Positions 4,867 to 12,021 of a stretch of DNA of 14,449 nucleotides are shown here, piece by piece. The first letter of the stretch is position 1; each line of letters starts with the position of its first letter. This stretch comes from Campylobacteraceae bacterium. GTDB lineage: Bacteria; Campylobacterota; Campylobacteria; Campylobacterales; Sulfurovaceae. The translations under genes were made by a program, and so were the position numbers. Location: positions 1 to 14,449 of the forward strand of contig JALUKJ010000085.1 of assembly GCA_027056615.1 (NCBI GenBank), written 5' to 3'. Under the pieces are notes generated by a model. That model was given only the letters and a program-made list of their open reading frames with translations. It did not search any database and was not told the origin of the DNA.

Positions 4867-5289
4867 TTACTCTACAAAACTTGCTAAATCATTTTTAACT
4901 GATATTACATCTATATATACTTGAATCTCTTCTTCTGAAATACCAAATGCTTCACTAAAAGAGAAAAATAGCTCTTGCTCCTCTTCATCTGCACTACCAT
5001 CAGCCAAAAGAATATCAATTAAGTTAGCTAAAATAGTAAATTTTTGGTCTTGGGTTAACTTTTCATTTGCCTCTTTTTGAAATGCTTGTAGGTCTTGTTT
5101 TTTAGAGTATTTTCTAGAGAGAGAAACAAGCTCTTCTGCATCTCCAATAGCATAAAGTTTAACTGCTAAATAGTTCATCTCTTCATCAGAAACCTCCCCA
5201 TCTACTGACATCATATATATCATACTTGTTGCTAAAGCAATTGCTGGTGTTAATTCTGTATTTGATGAAAATTTATCAAAAAATCCCAT
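4867..5289 (-). CDS. TerB-like (tellurite resistance B / DjlA N-terminal type) protein
   Basis: The 140-residue all-helical protein has two acidic metal-binding-like motifs, DGEVSDEE starting at residue 30 and DGSADEEE starting at residue 97, arranged as in the internally repeated TerB fold. TerB-family proteins are linked to stress responses and to envelope-associated complexes, but a precise role here cannot be given, and tellurite resistance should not be assumed without the other ter genes. The ATG at 5289 is preferred over the one at 5301 because GGAG sits six bases before it and nothing suitable precedes 5301. It has its own promoter and converges on htpX. Confidence 0.8.
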   Translation of the reverse strand: MGFFDKFSSNTELTPAIALATSMIYMMSVDGEVSDEEMNYLAVKLYAIGDAEELVSLSRKYSKKQDLQAFQKEANEKLTQDQKFTILANLIDILLADGSADEEEQELFFSFSEAFGISEEEIQVYIDVISVKNDLASFVE

Positions 5290-5323
5290 ATTGTTCTCCA
5301 TAATTATTTAATTTAAAAAGCGA

Positions 5324-5329
5324 AGTATA
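5324..5329 (-). promoter_or_regulatory. -10 box of the TerB-like gene
   Basis: Read on the minus strand, this is TATACT preceded by GC and an AT-rich stretch containing AAAAAAGG. Transcription would start near 5317, giving a leader of about 28 bases. Confidence 0.5.
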
Positions 5330-5458
5330 GCACCTTTTTTCGGCTTTTAATCATAAAATAGAAAAAATAAATAGAGGTGAATAAAAAATAGTAAAAGTAG
5401 TGGTTTTTAGAGTATGATTTGAGCTACTAGATTTCTAAACAATTTAAAAAAACTACAA

Positions 5459-5464
5459 TATAAT
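5459..5464 (+). promoter_or_regulatory. -10 box of the DUF2130 gene
   Basis: TATAAT lies 28 bases before the ATG at 5493, with AAGGAAG at 5481-5487 as ribosome site. It probably drives the DUF2130, cation transporter and hemD genes together, because no other promoter is evident before 8339. Confidence 0.55.
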
Positions 5465-5492
5465 TCATTTTAAGAATTATAAGGAAGCCCAA

Positions 5493-6752
5493 ATGTCAAA
5501 TAAAACAACTATAAAATGTCCAAATTGTCAAATTCAAATAGATGTAAATGAAATTTTATATCATCAACTTGAAGATGAGTTAAAAGAGAAAAGTTTAGTT
5601 GAACAGAAAAAAATTGAAGAGAAAAATAGAAAGAGAGAACTTAAATTAGAACAAGAGTTTAATAACCTTAAAGTACAAGAGGAAAAATTTGAAGAGGCAT
5701 TGAGAAAAGCAACTAAAGAGCAACTAAAACGAGAAAAGAAGAAACTTTATGATGAGCTTAAGAAAGAGTTTCTTTTAGAACAGAGTGAATCTATGGCTTT
5801 ACTTCAAAAAGAGTTGAATGAAAAATCAGAACAAGTAAAAGAACTAAATAATTCTAAAATGGAGATAGAGAAGTTAAAACGTGAAAAAGATGAGTTGGCT
5901 TCTAAGTCTAAAATGGAAGCAGAGTTAGAGCTTAGTAAACAGTTACAGCTTGAAAAAGAGAAGATACAAAAGGCTTTGTCCGAGGAGAACGAACTTAAAC
6001 TTAAACAGAAAGATGAACAGATAGAGCAGATGAAACGTGATATTGAATCGGCTCAACGTAAGGCAGAACAGAGTTCTATGCAAACCCAAGGAGAGGCACT
6101 TGAACTCTCTATTGAGTCTTGGTTGGCTTCTCAATTTCCTTTTGATACTATTGAAGAGGTAAAAAAAGGCTCATTTGGAGCAGACTGTACACATACTGTT
6201 CATACACGAGAGATTCAAAATTGTGGAGTTATATGTTATGAGTCAAAAAATACTAAGGCTTGGTCTGATGGCTGGGTAACTAAGTTAAAGCAAGATATGC
6301 TAAAAGTAAATGCAGATATTGGAGTACTTGTAACCTCTGTGTACCCAAAAGAGATGAAACGTATGGGCTTTGTTGATGGTATTTGGGTTTGTAGTTTAGA
6401 GGAGTTTAAAGGCTCAGTTTCTTTGCTTCGTGAGTCGCTTATTAATGTGCAAAAGAGCGTACAAAAAGAGGAGAATAGAGCTGACAAAATGAGTCTACTC
6501 TATAGCTACATGATAGGCAATGAATTTTCAATGCAGATGAAAGCTATTGTTGATGGGTTTATGAAGATGCAAGAGGAGTTAGATAAAGAGAAACGCTCAT
6601 TAATGGCTTCTTGGAAACGTCGTCAAAAGACTATTGATGGGGTTTTAGCCAATACAACAGAGATGTATGGTTCTTTACAAGGAATTGCTGGGAGTTCAGC
6701 AATTGTTCATATTGATGCGTTAGAATTACCTTATGATGAAGAGAAGGAGTAA
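5493..6752 (+). CDS. DUF2130 coiled-coil protein with nuclease-like core
   Basis: The 419-residue product begins with a CPNC pair (C9, C12) like half of a zinc ribbon. A charged, glutamate- and lysine-rich coiled coil follows (about 25-195). The globular DUF2130 region (about 198-400) contains GEALELSIESWL, then GAD (D231) and CYESKN (E250, K252). The acidic residue, spaced D and E-x-K pattern resembles the PD-(D/E)XK nuclease fold; that is my inference, and the family has no established function known to me. No signal peptide or membrane segment is seen. Its last codons include the AAGGAG ribosome site of the transporter gene that starts three bases on, so translation of the two is linked. 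Confidence 0.85.
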   Translation: MSNKTTIKCPNCQIQIDVNEILYHQLEDELKEKSLVEQKKIEEKNRKRELKLEQEFNNLKVQEEKFEEALRKATKEQLKREKKKLYDELKKEFLLEQSESMALLQKELNEKSEQVKELNNSKMEIEKLKREKDELASKSKMEAELELSKQLQLEKEKIQKALSEENELKLKQKDEQIEQMKRDIESAQRKAEQSSMQTQGEALELSIESWLASQFPFDTIEEVKKGSFGADCTHTVHTREIQNCGVICYESKNTKAWSDGWVTKLKQDMLKVNADIGVLVTSVYPKEMKRMGFVDGIWVCSLEEFKGSVSLLRESLINVQKSVQKEENRADKMSLLYSYMIGNEFSMQMKAIVDGFMKMQEELDKEKRSLMASWKRRQKTIDGVLANTTEMYGSLQGIAGSSAIVHIDALELPYDEEKE

Positions 6753-6754
6753 AT

Positions 6755-7675
6755 ATGAAAATGTCAGTTGAAAAAAGGGCTACGGTTGTAGCTACTATTG
6801 TTGCAACTATTCTTACTTTTGTTAAGTTTTTTATTGGGGTGGCTTCTGGTTCTGTGGCTGTTTTGGCTTCAGCTATTGATTCTCTTTTAGATACACTAAT
6901 CTCTATTTTTAACTTTTTTGCTATTAAAAAGTCTGAAGAGAAAGCTACTGATGAGTTTCAGTATGGAAAAGGAAAGATTCAAGCCATTGCTGCCGTTATT
7001 GAGGGGACAGTTATTACTATTTCAGGGCTTTATATTATTTATGAAGCCATACAAAAAGCTTTGCATGGCTCGGAAACAGAACTTTTAACTTCTGCTATTT
7101 TGGTAATGGTTATCTCTATTGTAGTCACTTTTGCTTTGGTTCGCTATCTTCTTTCTGTTTCAAAAGCTACTAACAACTTAGTTATTAAATCAGATGCATT
7201 ACATTATCAAACTGACTTGTGGTCAAATGGAGTAATTTTACTCTCATTGGGGATAGTTTATTTAACAGGTTGGGAGATAGTTGATGCTCTTTTTGGATTT
7301 GGAATAGGAATCTATATTATCTATTCAGCTTACGAGATTATAAAAGAGGGAGTACTTATTTTACTTGACCGTGCATTAGATAAAGAGATAGTAGAGAAGA
7401 TTAAAAAGATAATTGAATCCCATAAAGAGGTAAATGGTTACCATTGGTTAAAGACAAGAACTGATGGAAAGGTTAACTTTGTTGAGTTTCACTTGGTATT
7501 ACAGCCTAACTTATATTTAATAGAAGCACACCGTATATCTGATGAGATAGAGGAGCAGATAATGAAACTAGATACTACAAAACCATGGGTAATTACCCCT
7601 CATTATGACCCTTTTGATGACTCTGAAATAAATGAGTGCTTTGCTTCTGGTCAAGTAGTGTGTAAAAAGTTATGA
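6755..7675 (+). CDS. Cation diffusion facilitator, FieF/YiiP type divalent metal exporter
   Basis: This is an inner-membrane antiporter that exports divalent cations such as zinc or iron in exchange for protons. The 306-residue protein has about six membrane segments in the first 200 residues. It carries the metal site pairs D42-x3-D46 (AIDSLLD) and H150-x3-D154 (ALHYQTD), the all-oxygen/histidine set expected of FieF-type carriers. A cytosolic C-terminal domain with histidines (HWLKTR, EFHLVLQ, EAHRISDEI) follows. The exact metal cannot be told from sequence. It lies between the DUF2130 gene (two-base gap) and hemD (four-base ATGA overlap), so it is part of a tight operon. Confidence 0.92.
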   Translation: MKMSVEKRATVVATIVATILTFVKFFIGVASGSVAVLASAIDSLLDTLISIFNFFAIKKSEEKATDEFQYGKGKIQAIAAVIEGTVITISGLYIIYEAIQKALHGSETELLTSAILVMVISIVVTFALVRYLLSVSKATNNLVIKSDALHYQTDLWSNGVILLSLGIVYLTGWEIVDALFGFGIGIYIIYSAYEIIKEGVLILLDRALDKEIVEKIKKIIESHKEVNGYHWLKTRTDGKVNFVEFHLVLQPNLYLIEAHRISDEIEEQIMKLDTTKPWVITPHYDPFDDSEINECFASGQVVCKKL

Positions 7676-8310
7676 TTTATCTACTTTCACCATTAAAAAA
7701 AGAGGGGGTTACCTCTCTTCCTATGATTTCATTTAAGGTTGTAGCTCACAAGATAGATTTCTCCTCTTGTGATACTCTTATGTTTACCTCAAAACAGGCT
7801 GTGGTTTCTGCTAATTCTATTGATAAGTCTTGGAAAAAGATATCTTGTATTGCTATTGGTGGAGCTACTAAAAATAAGATAGAGGAGTTAGGGGGTAGGG
7901 TGATTTACTATCCTAAAGAGTTTTATGGTGAAGCCTTGGCTAAAGATATTCAAGCCTTTTTTTCAATTAAAAAAATTCTTTATCTTCGTCCTAAAGTAAT
8001 ATCTTTTGATTCAAAAGCATATTTAGAAAAAGTTGGTATAGATTTAGAAGAACAGATAATCTATGAGACCTCTTGTGTGAAGTATGCTAAAGAGCAAAAG
8101 CCTAAAGAGGGTGCAGTTATTATCTTTACCTCTCCCTCTACTATAAAATGTTTTTTTAAGAACTTTGATTGGGATAGCTCTTATACGGCTGTTTTAATTG
8201 GAAATGCGACTAAAGAACATCTTCCAAACTATTGTAAACTTGTTGTGGCTGATGAGCCTTTGATTGAAGCTTGTATTAAAAAAGCCAAAGAGGTTGAAGA
8301 AAATCGCTAG
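7672..8310 (+). CDS. hemD: Uroporphyrinogen-III synthase
   Basis: HemD closes and inverts ring D of hydroxymethylbilane to make uroporphyrinogen III, the precursor of haem, sirohaem and cobalamin. The 212-residue product has the two-lobed layout of the family: MFTSKQAV and AIGGATKNKIEELGG in the first lobe, then IIFTSPSTIKCFF and VLIGNATKEHL in the second. The family is poorly conserved, and these FTS and G-x-AT motifs are its recognisable points. The start overlaps the transporter stop (ATGA), indicating coupled translation; haem synthesis and metal export on one message is plausible but may be chance. No clear terminator is seen before the next promoter. Confidence 0.85.
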   Translation: MIYLLSPLKKEGVTSLPMISFKVVAHKIDFSSCDTLMFTSKQAVVSANSIDKSWKKISCIAIGGATKNKIEELGGRVIYYPKEFYGEALAKDIQAFFSIKKILYLRPKVISFDSKAYLEKVGIDLEEQIIYETSCVKYAKEQKPKEGAVIIFTSPSTIKCFFKNFDWDSSYTAVLIGNATKEHLPNYCKLVVADEPLIEACIKKAKEVEENR

Positions 8311-8338
8311 AAATAGTGACTTTTAGTTTGATTTTTGC

Positions 8339-8344
8339 TATAAT
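8339..8344 (+). promoter_or_regulatory. -10 box of the structured RNA
   Basis: GCTATAAT, with T-rich tracts (TTTTAG, ATTTTTG) upstream at about ten-base spacing, is a strong Campylobacterota housekeeping promoter. Transcription would start at about 8351, just where the closing stem of the RNA begins. Confidence 0.6.
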
Positions 8345-8350
8345 TCTTTT

Positions 8351-8536
8351 ACCTGAATAGTTCGACTACTGTTATATGTGGTCCAACATTATCTATTGTG
8401 GGACATGTAGTTGATTGGTGTGTGGATGACTTCGTTTGAGTGAGCAATGCTTACAAGAAGCTGTCTCCTAAAAATCACTCTCTCCTACACCGTTGGCTTT
8501 TTAGGGCCGGCTTCTATGCAGAACGGCTATTTGGGC
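8351..8536 (+). ncRNA. ssrS: Probable 6S RNA
   Basis: The 340-base gap between hemD and purD codes for no convincing protein but holds a structured transcript of about 186 nt. Its ends pair: CCTGAATAG (8352-8360) with CTATTTGGG (8527-8535), nine pairs including two G-U. Inside, GGTGT (8417-8421) pairs with ACACC (8487-8491) and GAGTGA (8438-8443) with TCACTC (8475-8480), giving an apical arm, with an unpaired or weakly paired region between as in the promoter-mimicking bubble of 6S RNA. 6S RNA binds the housekeeping RNA polymerase in stationary phase and templates short product RNAs. Length, strong promoter, architecture and a place before a purine gene fit. No tmRNA, RNase P or SRP motif was found. 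Identification rests on structure, not on a primary motif. Confidence 0.6.
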
Positions 8537-8537
8537 A

Positions 8538-8556
8538 TAACCTCTTTTTGAGGTTA
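8538..8556 (+). terminator. Terminator-like hairpin after the structured RNA
   Basis: TAACCTC (8538-8544) pairs perfectly with GAGGTTA (8550-8556) around a five-T loop, directly after the closing stem of the RNA. The following sequence is pyrimidine-rich but lacks a continuous T-run, so release may be incomplete. Confidence 0.45.
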
Positions 8557-8614
8557 CCTCTCTTAATATCCTCTTACTTTATTTAAAGCAACCTTATCTA
8601 TAGAATCAATAGTG

Positions 8615-8620
8615 TATAAT
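8615..8620 (+). promoter_or_regulatory. -10 box of purD
   Basis: TGTATAAT lies 31 bases before the GTG start of purD, placing transcription start near 8627. It separates purD and the genes after it from the structured RNA. Some read-through from the RNA promoter is possible. Confidence 0.5.
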
Positions 8621-8650
8621 TTTAACAATTATAAAATTGGAGAATCATAA

Positions 8651-9931
8651 GTGAATGTATTAGTTATTGGTGCTGGTGGACGAGAGTATTCTATTGGAAT
8701 GGCACTTAGAAAAGATGAGAACGTAGAGTCACTATATTTTGCCCCAGGAAATGGTGCAACAGATGAGTTGGGAGTTAATTTAGATATTTCAGATTTTAAT
8801 AAATTAGCTGATTTTTGTGAAGCTAATGATGTTGAACTTACAATTGTAGGGCCAGAAGCTCCTTTGGTAGAGGGGATTGCTGACCTATTTGAAGAGCGTG
8901 GGTTAAAGATTTTTGGCCCATCGGCTAAAGCTGCACAGCTAGAAGGTTCTAAGATTTTTATGAAAAACTTCTTGGCACGACACAATGTACCAACAGCAAA
9001 ATATATTGAGACAGACTCTATAGAAGAGGCGTATAAGTTTATTAATACGCTTGAAGCTCCTATTGTGGTTAAGGCAGATGGTCTTTGTGGTGGTAAAGGT
9101 GTGATAATTGCCAAAAATCATAACGAAGCTAAAAAGGCTGTTGGAGATATGCTCTCTGGAAATGCTTTTGGTGAAGCTGGAACTTCTATTGTAGTTGAAG
9201 AGTTTTTAGATGGTTATGAACTCTCTGTTTTTGCTATATGTGATGGTGAAGATTATGTAGTACTCCCTGCTGCACAGGACCATAAAAGACTACACAACAA
9301 TGACCAAGGACCAAATACAGGTGGAATGGGTGCTTACGCTCCAACGCCTTTGGTTAATGATGAGATTTATAAGAAATTAGATGAGCGTGTTATTGTTCCT
9401 ACTCTAAAAGGTATGAAAGAGGAGGGTATGCCTTTTAAAGGGGTACTTTTTATTGGTGTTATGGTCGTTAAAGGTGAACCAATTATCTTAGAATACAACG
9501 TGCGTTTTGGTGACCCTGAGTGTGAAGAGTTAATGCCTCTGCTTAAGTCTTCTGCTCTTGATTTGTTCTATAAAGGGGCGACTAATGACCTTAAAAACTT
9601 AAAGATTGAGTTTCATGATAAGTTTGCAGTAGGTGTTGTAATGGCTTCTAAAGATTACCCTTATAAGAGTTCTGCACCTGCTGAGATTATTGTAGATGAG
9701 ATAGTTCATGATGAGATTTTTGCTCAACATGCACACATCTCTTATGCTGGAGTAACACGAGATAAAGAGGATGGTAAACTTTATGCTACAGGTGGTAGAG
9801 TATTGGTCTGTGTAGGATTAGGAGATACAATTGAAGATGCTCAAAAACGAGCCTATATGTTGGTTGGGCAAGTTCATTTTGCAGGAAAACATTGTCGTAC
9901 AGATATTGCTTATCAAGTTTTAAATAAATAG
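8651..9931 (+). CDS. purD: Phosphoribosylamine-glycine ligase (GAR synthetase)
   Basis: PurD joins glycine to 5-phosphoribosylamine with ATP, the second step of purine synthesis. The 426-residue ATP-grasp enzyme shows the N-terminal GAGGREYS motif (tyrosine where many PurD have GGREHA), VVKADGLCGGKGVIIA for ATP, the signature QDHKRLHNNDQGPNTGGMG, and EYNVRFGDPE for metal. Length is normal. The start is GTG at 8651, with GGAG nine to twelve bases upstream; no ATG upstream in frame competes. It heads a co-oriented group with lptD 14 bases later. Purine genes near 6S RNA are also known in enterobacteria (the ygfA neighbour), which supports the reading of the upstream RNA. Confidence 0.96.
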   Translation: MNVLVIGAGGREYSIGMALRKDENVESLYFAPGNGATDELGVNLDISDFNKLADFCEANDVELTIVGPEAPLVEGIADLFEERGLKIFGPSAKAAQLEGSKIFMKNFLARHNVPTAKYIETDSIEEAYKFINTLEAPIVVKADGLCGGKGVIIAKNHNEAKKAVGDMLSGNAFGEAGTSIVVEEFLDGYELSVFAICDGEDYVVLPAAQDHKRLHNNDQGPNTGGMGAYAPTPLVNDEIYKKLDERVIVPTLKGMKEEGMPFKGVLFIGVMVVKGEPIILEYNVRFGDPECEELMPLLKSSALDLFYKGATNDLKNLKIEFHDKFAVGVVMASKDYPYKSSAPAEIIVDEIVHDEIFAQHAHISYAGVTRDKEDGKLYATGGRVLVCVGLGDTIEDAQKRAYMLVGQVHFAGKHCRTDIAYQVLNK

Positions 9932-9945
9932 TAATTTGGATATTG

Positions 9946-12021
9946 ATGCGTAGCTTTTTTCTTCTATTTTTATTTTCACTACTTCTTGTCTCAAAAGATA
10001 CAGTGGAGGTCTTTTCAGGACAGATGACTTCAACAAAAAATCATTTCCATGCAACTGGAGGTGTTGTTTTATTGTATGATGGAGCATTGCTAAAAGCTAA
10101 AGAAGCTACCTATGATAAAAATGAAGCTTTATTAAAACTCTATGGTAATGTAGAGATGATACGTGGAGATGAAAATAGAGTTTTTTCAGAGACTTTAGAG
10201 ATAAATACGACCAATAAAAAGATTGATTTTAAAAAATTACTTTTAACCACTGCTGATAATTTGTGGATTGATGCAAAAAGTGCAGATAGAGATAAGGAAA
10301 TCTATAAAATTAAAAACTCAACACTTTCATCTTGTAATCAAAAAAATCCAGAGTGGAAAATAGAGTTTTCAGAAGCATTGTATAATAAAAATAAAAATTA
10401 TATGACTCTAAGTGATGCTAAACTTAGTTTTTTTAATACTCCTGTTTTCTATTTCCCTTATTTAGCTTTTCCTACTATTAATAAACGGACTACAGGGTTA
10501 CTATTTCCATCTCTTCAATTATCTTCTGAAGAGGGATTGATATATCAACAGCCATTTTTCTATGCTCCAGTAGAGAATTTTGATATGGAATTTAATCCTC
10601 AAATAAGAACAAAGAGAGGTTCAGGAATACATGTAACTACTAGATTTATAGACTCTAATAGTTCTCAAGGTAAGTTCAAATTTGGGTATTTTAAAAATTT
10701 TGATTCTTATGCCAATAGCAATAATTTTAATAGAGAGCATTATGGAGCAGAGTTTTTATATCACTCTACCAACTTTATTCCTAAATCAGATTTATTAGAT
10801 AATTATCAGCAGGGTTTATATTTCAATACAACATATTTGAATGATTTAGAGTATCTGAATCTACAAAAAGATTCAGCTAGTTCGTTAATATCTACAAATT
10901 TAGTTGAGTCTAAAATCAATGCATTTTTATATGATGAGAAGGATTATTTAGGTATCTATGCTAGATATAATATAGATACAAGTAAACGAAATAATCATGA
11001 TACAATTCAAGAGATACCTGCTTTACAATATCATAGTTTTATGAAATACTTCTTATCAGATAAACTTTTTTATACTTTTGATGCAAGAGTTCATAACTAT
11101 ACAAGAACAGAGGGAAGTAGAGCTTTTCAAACAGAGTTTGATTTACCTGTAACTTATTATGATTCATTTTTTAATGACTATTTAGACCTATCTTTAACTG
11201 AAAATCTCTATTTAAGCGATGTATTTTTTTCCAATTTAAAGAAAAAAGGAGAGGATTATCGTTTTTATAGAAATTTCCATACTTTGGAAATTTCATCAGA
11301 TTTGAGTAAGCAGTATGGCTCAAACGTTCATACTATTCATCCATCTCTTGTCTATACTAAGCCAAGTTTTGAGAAAGAGAAACCATTTGAATATAAAAAT
11401 TTAAATCCAGAACAAAAAGAGCTTTTTGTAACACATACAGAGTTAGAAAATCTCTCTTTAGGTTTGAGTCAATACTATTATAATTCAAAGTTAGATTTAA
11501 ATCTTTTTCACCGTATGGGATTTATAAATTATCCTCATTCAGATTTACCACAAGGTGACCTAAACAATGAGTTTGGATATACTAAAGATAATTTTAATTT
11601 CTATTCAAATCTTTTTTACTCTTTAGATAAGAAGAAGCTACACTCCTTGACAACAACAGTAGGTTATACTAAAAGTGATTATGATATAATAATGACACAT
11701 TTTTATAATTATGATTTAATATTGGATAAAGAAGCAACAAGTTTTCTACATACTTCACTTACTCATACTTTTAATCAGCATAACCAATGGTATGCTAGTA
11801 CCGATTTTGATTTGTCAAATTCATTCACTCATCAGTGGAATATTGGTTGGATACATCGTCAAAAATGTTGGGGAGCAAAGTTAAGTTTTGGGCAGGAACA
11901 GATTCCAAATGTAGATACATCATTTAGAAATACATCACTCTATTTTGAGATAAGTTTGAATCCTTTAGGTTCTATTTCTAAAAATATAGAAAAAGATTTT
12001 TCAAGGCGAGGTAATAGATAA
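9946..12021 (+). CDS. lptD: LPS-assembly outer-membrane protein LptD
   Basis: LptD is the outer-membrane barrel that, with LptE, inserts lipopolysaccharide into the outer leaflet. The 691-residue product has a signal peptide (hydrophobic core FFLLFLFSLLLV), an OstA/LptA-like jellyroll (about 20-125, ATYDKNEALLKLYGNVE), then the LptD barrel (from about 135, with FPYLAFPTINKRTTGLLFPS). Cysteines C130 (SSCNQKNPEW) and C641 (QKCWG) sit where the functional disulfide of LptD joins jellyroll and barrel, and they appear to be the only likely pair. The ATG at 9946 follows GGA by five bases; a TTG at 9943 is less likely. It follows purD by 14 bases, and its TAA overlaps the ATG of the MCE gene by one base. 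Confidence 0.92.
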   Translation: MRSFFLLFLFSLLLVSKDTVEVFSGQMTSTKNHFHATGGVVLLYDGALLKAKEATYDKNEALLKLYGNVEMIRGDENRVFSETLEINTTNKKIDFKKLLLTTADNLWIDAKSADRDKEIYKIKNSTLSSCNQKNPEWKIEFSEALYNKNKNYMTLSDAKLSFFNTPVFYFPYLAFPTINKRTTGLLFPSLQLSSEEGLIYQQPFFYAPVENFDMEFNPQIRTKRGSGIHVTTRFIDSNSSQGKFKFGYFKNFDSYANSNNFNREHYGAEFLYHSTNFIPKSDLLDNYQQGLYFNTTYLNDLEYLNLQKDSASSLISTNLVESKINAFLYDEKDYLGIYARYNIDTSKRNNHDTIQEIPALQYHSFMKYFLSDKLFYTFDARVHNYTRTEGSRAFQTEFDLPVTYYDSFFNDYLDLSLTENLYLSDVFFSNLKKKGEDYRFYRNFHTLEISSDLSKQYGSNVHTIHPSLVYTKPSFEKEKPFEYKNLNPEQKELFVTHTELENLSLGLSQYYYNSKLDLNLFHRMGFINYPHSDLPQGDLNNEFGYTKDNFNFYSNLFYSLDKKKLHSLTTTVGYTKSDYDIIMTHFYNYDLILDKEATSFLHTSLTHTFNQHNQWYASTDFDLSNSFTHQWNIGWIHRQKCWGAKLSFGQEQIPNVDTSFRNTSLYFEISLNPLGSISKNIEKDFSRRGNR

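Noticed and set aside
4867..5289. Tellurite-resistance operon
   Set aside because: Only a single TerB-like gene is present, with no terA, terC, terD or terZ, so a resistance role is not supported.
5943..6487. Minus-strand open frames of 63 and 83 codons inside the DUF2130 gene
   Set aside because: They are antisense to a coiled coil and nuclease-like core with clear coding character, and their translations are Leu/Phe- or Ser-rich, as expected of antisense to Glu/Lys codons.
8345..8560. tmRNA, RNase P RNA, SRP RNA or a purine riboswitch before purD
   Set aside because: No alanine-tRNA-like ends or tag frame, no GAGGAAAGUC-type RNase P core, no GGAAG/AGCA SRP tetraloop region and no compact purine aptamer were seen. 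The end-paired layout of about 186 nt fits 6S RNA better.
8629..9121. Minus-strand open frames of 161 and 60 codons opposite the start of purD
   Set aside because: They lie wholly opposite strongly recognised purD sequence, have no ribosome site of note and give low-complexity Ser/Pro/Ala translations. They are shadow frames.
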